This document shows, in pieces, positions 4,851 to 5,241 of a stretch of 5,241 nt of DNA (within the stretch, counting starts at the first letter, position 1; the number at the start of each line of letters is the position of its first letter). Source of the stretch: Gammaproteobacteria bacterium (GTDB taxonomy: Bacteria > Pseudomonadota > Gammaproteobacteria > Acidiferrobacterales > SZUA-150); NCBI GenBank assembly GCA_029880755.1, contig JAOUNW010000133.1, positions 1-5,241 of the forward strand, given 5' to 3'. The notes below the pieces were generated by a model, which saw only the letters and a list, made by a program, of their open reading frames with translations, had not been told where the DNA came from and did not search any database. The translations under genes were made by a program, and so were the position numbers.

Positions 4851-5241
4851 ATGAAAAAACAAATCATTTTGGCCGCTGTGCTTGCTACCGCTTCCTTCAG
4901 TTCCATGGCAGCAAATAATGTTGGTGGTTGCGGTTGGGGTTCCAAGTTGTTTGACGGTCAAAGCGGGTTGGCCCCACAGGTTCTGGCTGTAACAACAAAC
5001 GGCACATCGGGTAATCAGACATTTGGTATCACTACAGGATCTTCAGGTTGTACCCAGGACGGCGTGGTCAAGTCTAACTGGAAAACAGCAATGTTCATTG
5101 ATGACAACAAAGGTCGGTTGGCCCGTGACATGTCCCGTGGCCAGGGTGAATCTTTGGATGCGCTGGCTAAGCTGATTGGTGTTTCCGAAGAGCATAAGGC
5201 TGAGTTTGTTTCTATTACCAAGCAAAACTTCGCCAGAATCT
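4851..5241 (+). CDS. exported DUF3015-family protein, N-terminal part
   Basis: Open to the right edge without a stop; 130 codons are visible. The protein begins with a clear Sec signal peptide: MKK, a hydrophobic stretch (about residues 5-16), then SSMA with probable cleavage after A20. The mature part starts with a small Gly-rich segment GGCGWGS (25-31), continues through a Thr/Gly-rich section containing TSGNQTFGITTGSSGC (52-67), then DDNKGRLARDMSRGQGE (83-99) and a helix-rich LDALAKLIGV (101-110). This order is typical of DUF3015 (PF11220) proteins of proteobacteria, which are small periplasmic or outer-membrane-associated proteins of unknown function. The two cysteines C27 and C67 could form a disulfide in the periplasm. 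The gene has its own strong promoter, leader hairpin and AGGAGG, so it is independent of the divergent phosphodiesterase operon. The family call rests on recalled resemblance; export and start are clear. Confidence 0.88.
   Translation, partial: MKKQIILAAVLATASFSSMAANNVGGCGWGSKLFDGQSGLAPQVLAVTTNGTSGNQTFGITTGSSGCTQDGVVKSNWKTAMFIDDNKGRLARDMSRGQGESLDALAKLIGVSEEHKAEFVSITKQNFARI

Noticed and set aside
1..5241. Possible mobile element, CRISPR array, toxin-antitoxin or phage-defence system
   Set aside because: No transposase, integrase, terminal inverted repeats, repeat-spacer array or small paired toxin-like genes are visible; nearly all sequence is accounted for by housekeeping-type enzymes.

Overview
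The window looks like chromosomal DNA from a gammaproteobacterium, possibly marine. The evidence is a CysQ that matches the enterobacterial protein along its whole length, a secreted DUF3015 protein, a SpoIIAA/STAS-like protein, Shine-Dalgarno sites and one near-consensus sigma-70 promoter. This placement is inferred from protein resemblance recalled from memory, not from a search. I see no tRNA, rRNA, insertion sequence, CRISPR array or phage gene.

Layout. (1) 1-224, minus: N-terminal part of a SpoIIAA-like (STAS/DUF3478 type) protein running off the left edge. (2) 225-359: divergent intergenic region with a weak candidate promoter and a small inverted repeat. (3) 360-1184, plus: cysQ, the 3'(2'),5'-bisphosphate nucleotidase. 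(4) 1174-2643, plus: an FGGY-family kinase most like glycerol kinase, overlapping cysQ by 11 nt. (5) 2632-3798, minus: a short GlpD-like FAD-dependent glycerol-3-phosphate dehydrogenase whose 3' end overlaps the kinase 3' end by 12 nt. (6) 3795-4541, minus: a cytoplasmic UgpQ-like glycerophosphodiester phosphodiesterase, upstream of glpD in the same operon (ATGA overlap). (7) 4542-4850: divergent intergenic region with a good sigma-70 promoter, a palindrome at the predicted start site, a 5'UTR hairpin and a 12-nt tandem repeat. (8) 4851 to the right edge, plus: exported DUF3015 protein, incomplete.

How the genes fit together. The phosphodiesterase would release glycerol-3-phosphate (G3P) from glycerophosphodiesters left by phospholipid breakdown. 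The GlpD-like enzyme would oxidise G3P to dihydroxyacetone phosphate and pass electrons to the respiratory chain. The kinase would make G3P, or a related polyol phosphate, from the free alcohol. No glycerol facilitator or G3P transporter is visible, which suggests recycling of internal lipid head groups or uptake encoded elsewhere. CysQ belongs to sulfate assimilation (removal of PAP), so its tight coupling to the kinase is functionally unexplained.

The points most worth a second look are: the kinase lacks two of the glycerol-contacting residues of E. coli GlpK and the fructose-1,6-bisphosphate loop; the GlpD-like protein lacks the usual C-terminal domain; and the DUF3015 leader is densely structured. 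I do not see a clearly new biological system. The best candidate for novelty is a divergent polyol-phosphate module of unknown exact substrate.
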